Source: DATLRC01 sp035534895 | Lineage (GTDB): Bacteria; Patescibacteriota; Saccharimonadia; Saccharimonadales; UBA4665 | Length of the DNA stretch: 64,000 bases | Reading direction: 5' to 3' | NCBI GenBank assembly: GCA_035534895.1 | Contig: DATLRC010000006.1 | Span: forward strand, 1 to 64,000 | Part shown: positions 31,360-39,921 of the stretch, one piece after another | Layout of the letters: each line of letters starts with the position of its first letter | Numbering within the stretch: the first letter of the stretch is position 1 | Made by a program: the position numbers and the translations under genes | Notes under the pieces: generated by a model | The model's input: only the letters and a program-made list of their open reading frames with translations | The model's database searches: none | What the model was told of the DNA's origin: nothing

Positions 31360-32425
31360 CGAAAGTTGAACCGTGGTTTAATTGACTTTTCATAGTTATC
31401 TCGCCGTTTATTAAACGAGCCAATTTCAGAGTCACATATAAGCCAAGACCGGTGCCATTTGATTGACGTGTACGGTAATCTTCACTCCTGAAAAATTTAT
31501 CAAAGATGCGTTCCTGGTCACTTTTGCTAATGCCGATACCGGTATCGGTTACTTCAAACTCGACACCATTTTCCTTTGCTTTTGCGCTTAGAACAATAGA
31601 GCCCGACTGGGTGTACTTGATGGCGTTAGTTAGAAAGTTTTGCAAAATTTCTCGGATATATAATTTGCATGAATTTAGCAGTTCAAGCTTTGGGTCAAGG
31701 TCGACTCTAAGCTCTAGTCCCTTGGCTTGAGCGCTGTTTTTGTAGCTAGTAAATAGTTCATTTAGCAGATCATGAACGTTGATTGATTCAATTTCGACCG
31801 TTAATTTGCCTCTTTCAGCCCTAGAAAGGGTCGCCAAATCATTAATCATATCTGCCAAAAACATAATCTGACTATGGGCTTCTTGTAGGGCTTTCTTAAC
31901 CTGATCAAGATTGCCACCTTTATCTGAAACGTACTGGGCGTTACTGATATTGCCCTCGGCAATAGCGATTGGTGTTCGCAGCTCATGGCTGACAACACTA
32001 ATAAATTCATCGCGTTCTTCCTCGAGTGACTTCTCTCGCGTGATGTCCCTAAGCAGTAATACATAACCCCGTTGTCCTTTTTGACGGTAGCCAAGACGCA
32101 GAGGAGCGATATTTAAATAAAGGTTAATTATGCTTCCGTCAGCGTACTCCAACCTAAGGTCACGGTTAGTTGTCGACACCTCAGAGATTTTAATTAGATC
32201 ATCGAGGGCAACTTTTTGATTATTTTTATCTATCGGTTTAAAAAGTTTATCGATTTTTTGACCATCTTTTATATTGTTGACATCCAGAATATTTAAGGCG
32301 GCACCGTTATAGAGGACCACGCCTAACTTTTCATCTAGTGCGATGAAAGCATCGGACATGCTGTTAATTAGAGTAATTAAGCGATTATGGTCTAGTTGTT
32401 GATTATCTTTGGGCTTAAGAAGCAT
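31334..32425 (-). CDS. soluble PAS-domain sensor histidine kinase
   Basis: 363 residues with no membrane segment. A PAS domain (about 15-130, with NIAPLRLG and GYVLLLRDITREK at its end) precedes the HisKA dimerisation domain with the phospho-acceptor His147 in FISVVSHELRTP. The ATPase domain has the N box (LQNFLTNAIK, about 261-270), G1 (DTGIGIS) and G2 (GTGLGLY, about 324-330). It should sense a cytosolic signal and phosphorylate a response regulator, but none is encoded nearby. TATTAT lies 7 nt before the ATG, so it probably has its own leaderless transcript. Confidence 0.9.
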   Translation of the reverse strand: MLLKPKDNQQLDHNRLITLINSMSDAFIALDEKLGVVLYNGAALNILDVNNIKDGQKIDKLFKPIDKNNQKVALDDLIKISEVSTTNRDLRLEYADGSIINLYLNIAPLRLGYRQKGQRGYVLLLRDITREKSLEEERDEFISVVSHELRTPIAIAEGNISNAQYVSDKGGNLDQVKKALQEAHSQIMFLADMINDLATLSRAERGKLTVEIESINVHDLLNELFTSYKNSAQAKGLELRVDLDPKLELLNSCKLYIREILQNFLTNAIKYTQSGSIVLSAKAKENGVEFEVTDTGIGISKSDQERIFDKFFRSEDYRTRQSNGTGLGLYVTLKLARLINGEITMKSQLNHGSTFAIVVPNLG

Positions 32426-32438
32426 AAGCTACATAATA
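32426..32438 (-). promoter_or_regulatory. -10 box for a leaderless histidine-kinase start
   Basis: Minus-strand TATTAT (32438-32433) is followed by 7 nt and the ATG at 32425. No Shine-Dalgarno sequence. Confidence 0.5.
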
Positions 32439-32478
32439 AACAATCGAGCATCAACAATAAACAGCTAAAACGCAGAAT

Positions 32479-33186
32479 CTAACTATTTATGGCTGGTTGG
32501 TGGGAACGAATAGCTTGTCGTAGGATCTGCGCCTTAGGAGAAACTTTTTCTAATTCTCGCCAAAAGAGCGGTCCGTGTTTAAGAATTTTGGTATGAGTTA
32601 ATTCATGGAGTATTACATAGTCAATATGTGTCCACGGCAACTGCATTAAAAAAAGGTTTAGGACTATATTGCGCTTATGGTCACAGCTTCCCCAGCGTCC
32701 TTTGAGTTGCTTAATCCTTACATTTTGGTAATTAAAGCCATGTATTTCTGCTAGCTGCTTAACACGCTGTGGTAATAATTGTTCGGCTTGTTTTCTAAGT
32801 GCTCGTAGTGAGCCGTTTTGGGCTGCAGTTTGGACCAATTGGTGGCTTACGCTCAACCTCTCTGGGTATGAAACAATAACCTGACCACTGCTCAAGCGTG
32901 CTGAAGGTTCAGTGATATTTAGGTCTGGTTTAAATACCAGGTGGTAGGCTTTACCGATAGGCTGATTGTTGGTTAATTGCTTTGCTGAACGATTTTGTCT
33001 TTGAATATCTAGCCAATCGGTACGCGAGCGTGCAAACTCAAGACCAGTTTTGTACGGTAGCCAAGTAGGCATCGAAACTCGTGCCTGGCCGCTTGGACTA
33101 AGACTAAGCTTCAACGAACGGCTTTGTTTATGCTTGTATATTTTAACTATGTTCAGCTCATCTAGCTGAAATTCTTTGTTTGGCAT
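32479..33186 (-). CDS. YgjP-like (DUF45) zinc metallopeptidase-fold protein
   Basis: 235 residues. The C-terminal part carries RWGSC (about 164-168) and HELTH (194-198) with a third ligand His204 (ILKHGPLFW), the signature of the YgjP/DUF45 group of zincin-like proteins. The N-terminal half (about 10-110) is the usual beta-rich region. Biological substrates of this group are poorly defined; both peptidase and UTP pyrophosphatase activities have been proposed. It is cytosolic. TATAAT lies 6 nt before the ATG. Confidence 0.85.
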   Translation of the reverse strand: MPNKEFQLDELNIVKIYKHKQSRSLKLSLSPSGQARVSMPTWLPYKTGLEFARSRTDWLDIQRQNRSAKQLTNNQPIGKAYHLVFKPDLNITEPSARLSSGQVIVSYPERLSVSHQLVQTAAQNGSLRALRKQAEQLLPQRVKQLAEIHGFNYQNVRIKQLKGRWGSCDHKRNIVLNLFLMQLPWTHIDYVILHELTHTKILKHGPLFWRELEKVSPKAQILRQAIRSHQPAINS

Positions 33187-33198
33187 AAGCAGATTATA
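33187..33198 (-). promoter_or_regulatory. -10 box for a leaderless YgjP-like start
   Basis: Minus-strand TATAAT (33198-33193) followed by 6 nt and the ATG at 33186. Perfect consensus, no ribosome binding site. Confidence 0.6.
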
Positions 33199-33200
33199 TT

Positions 33201-33863
33201 TTAACGGATAACAATATTACGGCGTGACATGTCGACTCGGCCGGCTGCTGGATTCGGAACAAGATTGACAAGACCTGGTTTAGCAATTTGAGATCCACCC
33301 TCGGAAGGCGTTAATAAACCACTGTCCCGCAATTTTTTAAGGACAGCACTGAATTGGCTATTAAAGACGTGTTTGCCGCTTATAACGACGTAATCCTCGG
33401 CGATTGATGGGTTTTGCATGTGAGATACTGTATCGCTAAAATGGCTGGGGTCTAGTGCGGCTGAGTATTTATCGTCAGCTCTTCGGCGGTCACGGTTTTG
33501 TTCACGAGCAAATGCGCTGTCGGTATCTATTTGCATCCAGACCAGCATTGGTTCAGCATGGGCTTTTCGGGCAAGATCGCGAAGCTTGTGACGCTGGACG
33601 GAACGTAGTGCATTACTATCGTAGACGGTGCTTAAGCCAGCAGCCAAAAATTCGGTTGCCATATAGTTCATTAACTGCGTTATAACGGCGTCCTCCTGCT
33701 TATCGTAACGTGGTGATTCAAAAAGCTCAGCCCGGATACGATCACCTTGGAGATGTGCTGCTTGAAAGCGTTCGCAGAACTGCCGAGCAAAGTATGTTTT
33801 ACCTGCCCCTGGAAAGCCATAAAGCATAAGAAGAAACGGTTTATTAGGCGAGATTTTTTGCAT
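33201..33863 (-). CDS. AAA_33-type P-loop kinase
   Basis: 220 residues. Walker A is GFPGAGKT (16-23). GDRIRAELF and the later R-rich EQNRDRRRADDKYS resemble the substrate and lid motifs of the AAA_33/zeta-toxin-like kinases that phosphorylate small molecules or nucleotides. The C-terminal 50 residues are basic and have no recognisable fold. The substrate is unknown. TACAAT lies 8 nt before the ATG. It ends 14 nt upstream of the metallopeptidase start, so the two may be co-expressed in addition to using separate promoters. Confidence 0.7.
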   Translation of the reverse strand: MQKISPNKPFLLMLYGFPGAGKTYFARQFCERFQAAHLQGDRIRAELFESPRYDKQEDAVITQLMNYMATEFLAAGLSTVYDSNALRSVQRHKLRDLARKAHAEPMLVWMQIDTDSAFAREQNRDRRRADDKYSAALDPSHFSDTVSHMQNPSIAEDYVVISGKHVFNSQFSAVLKKLRDSGLLTPSEGGSQIAKPGLVNLVPNPAAGRVDMSRRNIVIR

Positions 33864-33877
33864 CGTATGTAATTGTA
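33864..33877 (-). promoter_or_regulatory. -10 box for a leaderless kinase start
   Basis: Minus-strand TACAAT (33877-33872) followed by 8 nt and the ATG at 33863. Confidence 0.5.
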
Positions 33878-34022
33878 TATCAGATTTATTGGTTTTTGAA
33901 AAGAAAAAGGCTTTAAAAGGTCATTAAAGACGTATCTAATTGTTATTAAATCTGTGCCTATATAATAGTTATGTTGCGTTTATCTAGGTAGAAATAGATA
34001 TTACTCAGGGGTGATCAGATGC

Positions 34023-34035
34023 TATAGTAACAATT
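34023..34035 (+). promoter_or_regulatory. promoter for a leaderless GTG start
   Basis: TTACTC (34001-34006), a 16-nt spacer, TATAGT (34023-34028), then 7 nt to the GTG at 34036. Confidence 0.5.
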
Positions 34036-34455
34036 GTGAAAATATTTAAAGCCTTGAGCCTAATTTTCTGTCTAATTATATTGGCAGCAGCGGTAGTACT
34101 AGGGGGAATATATCTTGCTAATTATCTTTTAGGTGACTCTATCCCTTCCCAGTCTGTTTTGGCAAGTTGCCGGCGTACGTACCAAAACCACCAAGTTACT
34201 ATAATAAATAATCTAGTTCAGCCGCAGCATACGTCGGCATCATTATGCGATACCTTGACCATAACAAATGACGATAATCTGATACGGGTCATTGCATTTG
34301 GGCCACATCAAAATCACACAGCATATGATGGAGTAACTGAAAAAGTATTAACACAAGGGCAAGCTCTAAGAGTTGTACTTAACCAAGCCGGGAATTTCGG
34401 GTTTCATGACCACATACATCCTCTAACAGTTGGTGACTTTACGGTTCGTCAGTAG
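34036..34455 (+). CDS. membrane-anchored cupredoxin-like protein
   Basis: 139 residues from a GTG. An N-terminal hydrophobic segment (about 7-33) would export or anchor the protein. The rest reads like a small cupredoxin fold: LCDTLTITNDDNLIRVIAFGPHQNH in the middle and NFGFHDHIHPLTVGDFTV at the end, comparable with the last copper loop of plastocyanin-like domains. The Cys that binds type 1 copper is replaced (FHDH rather than a Cys-containing loop), although several His remain. It may bind copper differently or not at all. Single gene with its own promoter. Confidence 0.55.
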   Translation: MKIFKALSLIFCLIILAAAVVLGGIYLANYLLGDSIPSQSVLASCRRTYQNHQVTIINNLVQPQHTSASLCDTLTITNDDNLIRVIAFGPHQNHTAYDGVTEKVLTQGQALRVVLNQAGNFGFHDHIHPLTVGDFTVRQ

Positions 34456-34539
34456 TTACTGGGGTTATTACATCAAACAAAATCACAAACTGGGGTGGTG
34501 ATTCTAAAAAGCATGATTGGATTAGTCGAAATCTTTTTT

Positions 34540-34616
34540 TGGCAGGGGAGACAGGATTTGAACCTGCGACCCTCGGTTTTGGAGACCGATGCTCTGGCCA
34601 GCTGAGCTACTCCCCT
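34540..34616 (-). tRNA. tRNA-Trp (CCA)
   Basis: A 77-nt cloverleaf with acceptor AGGGGAG/CTCCCCT, discriminator G and encoded CCA. The anticodon stem TCGGT/ACCGA encloses loop CTCCAAA, giving anticodon CCA. T arm CAGGTTCAAATCCTG. Confidence 0.95.
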
Positions 34617-34698
34617 TTGATGCCAATCAATATCTGATTTATAATAAGCTAAAAGACTCTCCTTGTCACTGGTAGCTCCCAGATGACTAATAAAAAGG

Positions 34699-34727
34699 TT
34701 GTGCTTAATCTGTTTTTCATCTAGAAT
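34699..34727 (+). promoter_or_regulatory. promoter of the alpha-glucan operon
   Basis: TTGTGC (34699-34704), a 17-nt spacer and TAGAAT (34722-34727). The start would lie near 34734, about 28 nt before the ATG at 34762. Confidence 0.4.
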
Positions 34728-34761
34728 AAAAATGTAAAATTAATAAACAACCAAAAATACG

Positions 34762-35970
34762 ATGAAAATATTGATGCTTGGGTGGGAGTTGCCTCCCAAT
34801 AACAGTGGCGGATTGGGTGTAGCCTGCTACAGCTTGTGCCAAGCACTCTCTCGAAGTCAGGTTGACATTGAGTTTATTGTTCCCTATCTTGGCCACCACT
34901 CGGCTGATTTTATGACCGTTACTGCAAGCCAACCAGCTGGAGTGAAAGTATTTCGTGAAGGCGGGTCGGCATATGACAGCTACAAGTATGTCTTTAGTGA
35001 TGGACGACAACAAAGTTTCGGTATCTTTGAACAACAAAAGATATTTGAAGAAAGTATTGCCTCGACTACTGAGGGTAAAGCGTTTGATATAGTCCATGCT
35101 CATGACTGGTTGACATTCAGAGCGGCCCTTAGGCTTAAAGAAGAACGTGGTTGCCCTATTGTTTTACATGTTCACTCTATTGAGTCAGATCGTGCCGGTG
35201 GTAAGCCTGGTAATCCTCTGGTCCATGAAATTGAGGCAACATCTCTTAATCTAGCCGATAAGGTGGTAGCAGTATCGCAGTTCACTAAAGATTCAATAAT
35301 TCGAGACTACAATATCCCGCCCGATAAGATAGAAGTTGTCCATAACAAGATTAATCTTAATCAGATCGAACCGTTAGACTCTGAAAATGCCTACCATTAC
35401 TTAAGTGCCATGCGGGCTCAAGGCTATAGGATAATAGTTAACATTGGGCGCTTAACGATCCAGAAGGGGCTTAACAACCTTCTACAGGCTTTTAAAGACG
35501 TCGTTGCTTATGAGCCAAAGACGTTGTTACTGATTGTCGGGGCTGGCGAGCTGCATTACGAATTACTAGAAATGTCGGCCGACTTAGGTATCTCCCGAAA
35601 TGTTATTTTTACCGGCTTTTTGCGGGGCAAAGCCTGGCGTGACGCCTACGCTATCGGTGATCTATTCGTCTTACCATCTGTTTCTGAGCCATTTGGCTTA
35701 ACGCCACTGGAAGCAATAGGCTACCAGACACCGGTGCTTGTTAGTCGGCAGTCAGGGGTTAGTGAGGTACTGAAACACTGTTTAAAGGTTGACTTCTGGG
35801 ACACCAAAGAAATGACCAATAAAATAGTTTCCGTAGTTCGCAGTGATGCCCTGCGTCAGAATCTTCAAGCTAATGCCGTCCAAGAGGTCTCTAGTCAATC
35901 GTGGGATCAGGCAGCCGATAAACTACTGGCTGTTTATCGGCGGGCTCTTAATGCTGGAGTAGCCGTATGA
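34762..35970 (+). CDS. GT4 glycosyltransferase, glycogen/starch-synthase-like
   Basis: 402 residues, GT-B fold. MKILMLGWELPPNNSGGLGVAC at the N-terminus has the glycine-rich GGLG loop of the glycogen and starch synthase branch, followed by FDIVHAHDWLTF. The C-terminal domain has IVNIGRLTIQKGLNNLL and SEPFGLTPLEAIGYQTPVL, the E-x7-E nucleotide-sugar site. The stop overlaps the GH57 gene start by 4 nt. With GH57 and GH15 downstream it suggests synthesis and turnover of an alpha-glucan in the cytosol. The product could be glycogen, a maltosaccharide or another alpha-glucoside. Confidence 0.8.
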   Translation: MKILMLGWELPPNNSGGLGVACYSLCQALSRSQVDIEFIVPYLGHHSADFMTVTASQPAGVKVFREGGSAYDSYKYVFSDGRQQSFGIFEQQKIFEESIASTTEGKAFDIVHAHDWLTFRAALRLKEERGCPIVLHVHSIESDRAGGKPGNPLVHEIEATSLNLADKVVAVSQFTKDSIIRDYNIPPDKIEVVHNKINLNQIEPLDSENAYHYLSAMRAQGYRIIVNIGRLTIQKGLNNLLQAFKDVVAYEPKTLLLIVGAGELHYELLEMSADLGISRNVIFTGFLRGKAWRDAYAIGDLFVLPSVSEPFGLTPLEAIGYQTPVLVSRQSGVSEVLKHCLKVDFWDTKEMTNKIVSVVRSDALRQNLQANAVQEVSSQSWDQAADKLLAVYRRALNAGVAV

Positions 35971-37175
35971 GCAAGGCAATCGTGCTTTATCTGCACGTTC
36001 ACCAACCATACCGAGTTAGACACTATACTATTTTCGACAGCGGTCAAAAACACGACTATTTCAACGCTGATTTAGAAAAAAGTGAAAATAACCAGCAAAT
36101 ACTCCAAAAAGTGGCTCAAAAGTCATACATTCCGGCTAACCAGAGACTTTTAAAAATGCTTCAACAATACCCTCAATTTAAACTGAGTTTGTCAATCACC
36201 GGAACAGTTATAGAACAGCTTGAGCAATGGGCTCCAGAAGCTTTGAAATCCTTCCAGGACTTAACTGCTACTGGTCGAGTTGAAATTGTTGCCGAAACTT
36301 ATCATCATAGTTTAGCTTTCTTTTATTCACGTCGGGAGTTTGAAATGCAAGTAAAAATGCACCGTCAAAAGATTGAAGCTCTTTTTGGTCAAACCCCTCG
36401 TGTTTTTCGTAACACGGAGCTGGCTTACAATAATGACCTGGCTTATTGGGCCGATAAGGCTGGTTACAAAGGCGTTCTAGCAGAGGGATGGGACTCAATA
36501 CTTGGCTGGCGTAGTCCTAATTATGTCTATCGACCGCAATATACTGAAGATATTGCTTTACTATTAAAAAACTACAAGTTAAGTGATGATATTGCCTTTC
36601 GATTTGGTGATCGAGAATGGAGCGAGTGGCCCCTGACGGCTGAGAAATTTGTAAATTGGTTGAAAGCTGACCAAAAAGCGACCAATTTCAATTTGTTCAT
36701 GGATTACGAGACATTTGGTGAACATCAATGGGGTGAGAGTGGTATCTTTGAATTCTTGGAACACCTTCCAAAATATTGGCTTAAGGATCAGGCACAAATC
36801 TTTGCCACTGTCTCTGAGGCCATCGACCAGTTTCAACCTGTCGGGGACATTGACGTACCGAATACCGTTACTTGGGCTGACACTGAGCGAGATCTTTCAG
36901 CCTGGCTTGGTAACAGCATGCAACAGGAGGCCATCAAGGCTCTCTATGGCTTACAAGATCAAATTATCGCCTCTAAAGACCTGAGTCTTATTGAGGACTG
37001 GCGCTGTCTGCAAACTTCAGACCATTTTTACTATATGTGTACTAAATGGTTTAACGACGGTGATATTCATGCTTACTTTAGCCCCTACGAGACACCTTAT
37101 GAAGCATTTACTAACTTTATGAATGTCTATCACGATCTGAAATATCGACTTGCTAAACACCAAGAAAAAGTCTAA
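35967..37175 (+). CDS. GH57 family glycoside hydrolase, alpha-amylase-like
   Basis: 402 residues with the GH57 opening LYLHVHQPYRV (about 8-18). FRNTELAYNN (Glu151 as candidate nucleophile) and LFMDYETFGEHQWG (Asp246 as candidate acid) fit the family catalytic pair. EGWDSILGWRSPNYVY is also typical. GH57 enzymes hydrolyse or transfer alpha-1,4-glucans or make branches. Without a C-terminal branching-enzyme domain an amylase or glucanotransferase is likelier. It is translationally coupled to both neighbours by overlap or close spacing. Confidence 0.88.
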   Translation: MSKAIVLYLHVHQPYRVRHYTIFDSGQKHDYFNADLEKSENNQQILQKVAQKSYIPANQRLLKMLQQYPQFKLSLSITGTVIEQLEQWAPEALKSFQDLTATGRVEIVAETYHHSLAFFYSRREFEMQVKMHRQKIEALFGQTPRVFRNTELAYNNDLAYWADKAGYKGVLAEGWDSILGWRSPNYVYRPQYTEDIALLLKNYKLSDDIAFRFGDREWSEWPLTAEKFVNWLKADQKATNFNLFMDYETFGEHQWGESGIFEFLEHLPKYWLKDQAQIFATVSEAIDQFQPVGDIDVPNTVTWADTERDLSAWLGNSMQQEAIKALYGLQDQIIASKDLSLIEDWRCLQTSDHFYYMCTKWFNDGDIHAYFSPYETPYEAFTNFMNVYHDLKYRLAKHQEKV

Positions 37176-37179
37176 TTTT

Positions 37180-39129
37180 ATGGGTCGACCAGTAGTACTT
37201 AGTAATGGGCAGTTGTTCGTCGGACTCGACGAAAATGGGCTGGTTCATGATTTCTACTATCCTTATGTGGGATTGGACAACTTAACAAATGCCCGTAGCT
37301 CACAACACAAGATAGGTCTTTGGGTTGATGGTAAATTCCATTGGACTGATGATCAAACTTGGGATATTAAGCTAGATTTTGAAGATGAGGCCTTGATTAG
37401 CAGTCTGACAATGCAGCAGACCGACTTGAAAATTCTGCTTCAATTTCAAGATTTTGTTGATCCAGTTTATAACACTCTGGTCCGCCAAGTGACTGTCACT
37501 AATCAAAGCGACAAAGAGCGGGACATACGAATTTTTATGCACCAGGTTTTTCAGATCGGACGGGCTGGCAGAGCTGATACGGCTATGTATGTGCCAGACG
37601 ACCACTATTTATTAGATTACAAAGGGCGTTGTTGTTTGTTGATTGCCGGGAAATTTGAGGATGGAACCGATTTTGACCAGTACGCTGTTGGTAGTTATGG
37701 TGTCGAGGATAAGGTCGGTACATTTGTTGACGCCGAAGATGGAGAGTTATCTGGTAATCCCGTAGAACATGGTGGAGTAGACAGTGTTCTGCGTTTCCGC
37801 AAGCAACTGTCTGCCGAACAGTCAGTCAAGTTTTACTATTGGATTGTGGCTGCTGACAGCCAGTCAGACGCTCAGGTGATCCACAGTCGCCTTAAATACT
37901 ACCCACTAGCTGATCGCCTCACTGAAACGCGCCGACACTGGCAAGCTTGGCTGTCACCGGCTAGATCAAGTCTTCAAGGTTTATCCGATGAACATAATAA
38001 GATTGTCACGAAAAGCTTATTGATTATTAAAGCTCATTGTGATGAGCGGGGTTCAATTCTTGCCAGCGGTGATTCAAGCATTTTTAATTATGGACGAGAC
38101 TACTATTGTTATTGTTGGCCACGTGATGCTGCTTTCGCTATCTGGCCACTGATAAGACTTGGCATTTTTGAAGAAGCTCGCAAGTTTTTTGCTTTCGCTC
38201 GTGATACTTTACACCGAGACGGCTATCTTATGCACAAGTACCAACCAGACCGAGCAATTGGCAGCACCTGGCATCCCTTAATTCACGGACGGAATAAAGA
38301 GTTGGCCATTCAAGAGGACGAAACAGCCATAGTCTTATTTATGCTTGGTGAATATTATCGTTTTAGCAAGGATACTACTTTCATTGAAAATTATTATGAG
38401 AGTTTTATTGCCCCAGCTGCACATTTTATTAGTAATTTTATTGATCCGCAGACGGGGCTTCCTCATGCAAGTTATGATCTATGGGAAGAACGATTCCTGA
38501 CCAATACATATACAGTCAGCTGTGTTATTGCTGGCTTAGATAAAGCAAGTCAGTTTGCCGAGCTGACTAATCATCCAGAAGACGCGGCTCACTGGCGCAA
38601 GTCGGCTGAAATGATTCGTAGCAAACTAGATACCTTTATGCATCCCGATGGTTTCTTCTGTAAGGGGTTTTTGTTAGAAACTGACGGTACGCTGAAAGCA
38701 GACGATGCACTTGATATATCTAGTCTCTACGGACCATATATGTTTGCTGGCTTGGACTTAAGTGACGCTCGACTTACAAGTACTTTTGAGCAAGTCGCCA
38801 AGCGTCTAGAGAACAGTGGTCCAATCGGTGGAATCATTCGCTATGAGGGTGACAGCTACTTTCTTGACAAGAAACAGTATAAAGGTAATCCGTGGATAAT
38901 ATGTAGTCTTTGGATGGCACAATACCTTAATGCTACGAATAGGCCTCTAGAGGCCCAAAAACTTCTAAAATGGGCAATCGACAGACAACTACCAAGCGGT
39001 GCCTTGAGCGAACAATTCGATCCAGACACTGGCAAGGCGGTTAGTGTGACGCCACTAGTTTGGAGCCATGCTGAGATGGTCAATACCATATTGGACCTTA
39101 CTAACTCAAGTCAATCTAAAACTGTCTAG
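37180..39129 (+). CDS. GH15 family glucoamylase-like protein
   Basis: 649 residues from the ATG at 37180, 4 nt after the GH57 stop; an in-frame ATG at 37150 lies inside that gene. The N-terminal beta-sandwich (about 1-260: SNGQLFVGLDENGLVHDFYYP, then DPVYNTLVRQVTVTNQS) precedes the (alpha/alpha)6 barrel. Catalytic-region motifs are YCYCWPRDAAFAIWPL, LPHASYDLWEER (general acid Glu candidate) and GALSEQFDPDTG. It releases glucose from chain ends of alpha-glucans or splits trehalose. No signal peptide, so it acts inside the cell on the operon's own glucan. Confidence 0.88.
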   Translation: MGRPVVLSNGQLFVGLDENGLVHDFYYPYVGLDNLTNARSSQHKIGLWVDGKFHWTDDQTWDIKLDFEDEALISSLTMQQTDLKILLQFQDFVDPVYNTLVRQVTVTNQSDKERDIRIFMHQVFQIGRAGRADTAMYVPDDHYLLDYKGRCCLLIAGKFEDGTDFDQYAVGSYGVEDKVGTFVDAEDGELSGNPVEHGGVDSVLRFRKQLSAEQSVKFYYWIVAADSQSDAQVIHSRLKYYPLADRLTETRRHWQAWLSPARSSLQGLSDEHNKIVTKSLLIIKAHCDERGSILASGDSSIFNYGRDYYCYCWPRDAAFAIWPLIRLGIFEEARKFFAFARDTLHRDGYLMHKYQPDRAIGSTWHPLIHGRNKELAIQEDETAIVLFMLGEYYRFSKDTTFIENYYESFIAPAAHFISNFIDPQTGLPHASYDLWEERFLTNTYTVSCVIAGLDKASQFAELTNHPEDAAHWRKSAEMIRSKLDTFMHPDGFFCKGFLLETDGTLKADDALDISSLYGPYMFAGLDLSDARLTSTFEQVAKRLENSGPIGGIIRYEGDSYFLDKKQYKGNPWIICSLWMAQYLNATNRPLEAQKLLKWAIDRQLPSGALSEQFDPDTGKAVSVTPLVWSHAEMVNTILDLTNSSQSKTV

Positions 39130-39137
39130 ACAGCTGT

Positions 39138-39341
39138 CTATTTCTTGGGCTTGACTTCGTTGCGACCAAGACTTTTTTTTGTTTCTGTAAATATGACGTG
39201 TTTTCTAAGAGCAGGGCTATATTTACGTAAGCTAAGTTTATCGGGTGTGTTCAGGCTATTTTTAGACGTGTAGTAAATACGCTCGCCAGACTCTTCACTG
39301 ACCATACCGATAATTTTTCGTTTATCACCTTTTTTAGCCAT
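39138..39341 (-). CDS. rpmG: 50S ribosomal protein L33, cysteine-free form
   Basis: 67 residues. [24 protein letters not shown] and [31 protein letters not shown] follow the L33 pattern (TxKN..NTPdkLelrKY.P..rkh). The two CxxC zinc motifs are absent, so this is the zinc-independent form. A basic 12-residue tail ([10 protein letters not shown]) is unusual. Its start follows a TAAAAT box by 10 nt. It converges on the GH15 gene and lies downstream of three tRNA genes. Confidence 0.9.
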   Translation of the reverse strand: MAKKGDKRKIIGMVSEESGERIYYTSKNSLNTPDKLSLRKYSPALRKHVIFTETKKSLGRNEVKPKK

Positions 39342-39400
39342 AGTAATGATGATTTTAACAGATCAGTGGATAAATGCAAAATTGTGGTAGCGGTTGAAAT

Positions 39401-39430
39401 TAAAACCCCACCGCGTTTGGGTGGAGTTTA
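39401..39430 (-). terminator. intrinsic terminator after the tRNA cluster
   Basis: Minus-strand CTCCACC-CAAACGC-GGTGGGG followed by TTTTAATTT. It lies between tRNA-Thr(GGU) and rpmG, and one G-T pair fits minus-strand RNA better than plus-strand. Confidence 0.65.
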
Positions 39431-39551
39431 GTGCTCGTACTTATATGTATCCGTTTACCGGAGGCCTAAAGCCTATGCACTGTTGTTAGTTAAGCAAACT
39501 ATAAACTTTCGCGCTGTGACTATTTTAATAGACAGTCATGCTTATACTTTT

Positions 39552-39626
<75 letters not shown>

Positions 39627-39690
39627 AAAATTTGATGTCTGCTCGATGAACAAGGTGCTGTTTATTGTTAGCTTAGCACTCAGATATAGC

Positions 39691-39776
39691 TGGTGCAGGG
39701 AGAGGGATTCGAACCCCCGAAGGCGAAAGCCAGATGATTTACAGTCACCCGTGTTTGACCGCTTCACTATCCCTGC
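39691..39776 (-). tRNA. tRNA-Tyr (GUA)
   Basis: 86 nt with acceptor GCAGGGA/TCCCTGC, discriminator A and encoded CCA. Loop CTGTAAA gives anticodon GUA. The long variable arm (TGGCTTTCGCCTT region) is the class II form expected for bacterial tRNA-Tyr. Confidence 0.95.
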
Positions 39777-39809
39777 ATTATCCGGACTCTGGTTATCAGG
39801 GTCCCATTC

Positions 39810-39885
39810 TGGAGCCGATGGAGGGATTCGAACCCACGACCCGCTGTTTACAAAACAGCCGCTCTAGCCACTGAGCTACATCGGC
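39810..39885 (-). tRNA. tRNA-Thr (UGU)
   Basis: 76 nt with acceptor GCCGATG/CATCGGC, discriminator T and encoded CCA. Anticodon stem GCTGT/ACAGC with loop TTTGTAA gives UGU. First of the Thr-Tyr-Thr cluster; the two Thr tRNAs share much of their sequence. Confidence 0.95.
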
Positions 39886-39921
39886 AATAAAAATACAGAG
39901 GTTAGTGTATCAAAACAGGGG

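Noticed and set aside
6530..39129. Possible alternative genetic code with UGA as Gly
   Set aside because: UGA closes normal-length genes (for example the GT4 genes ending at 7657 and 35970), so the standard code fits and SR1/Gracilibacteria code 25 does not.
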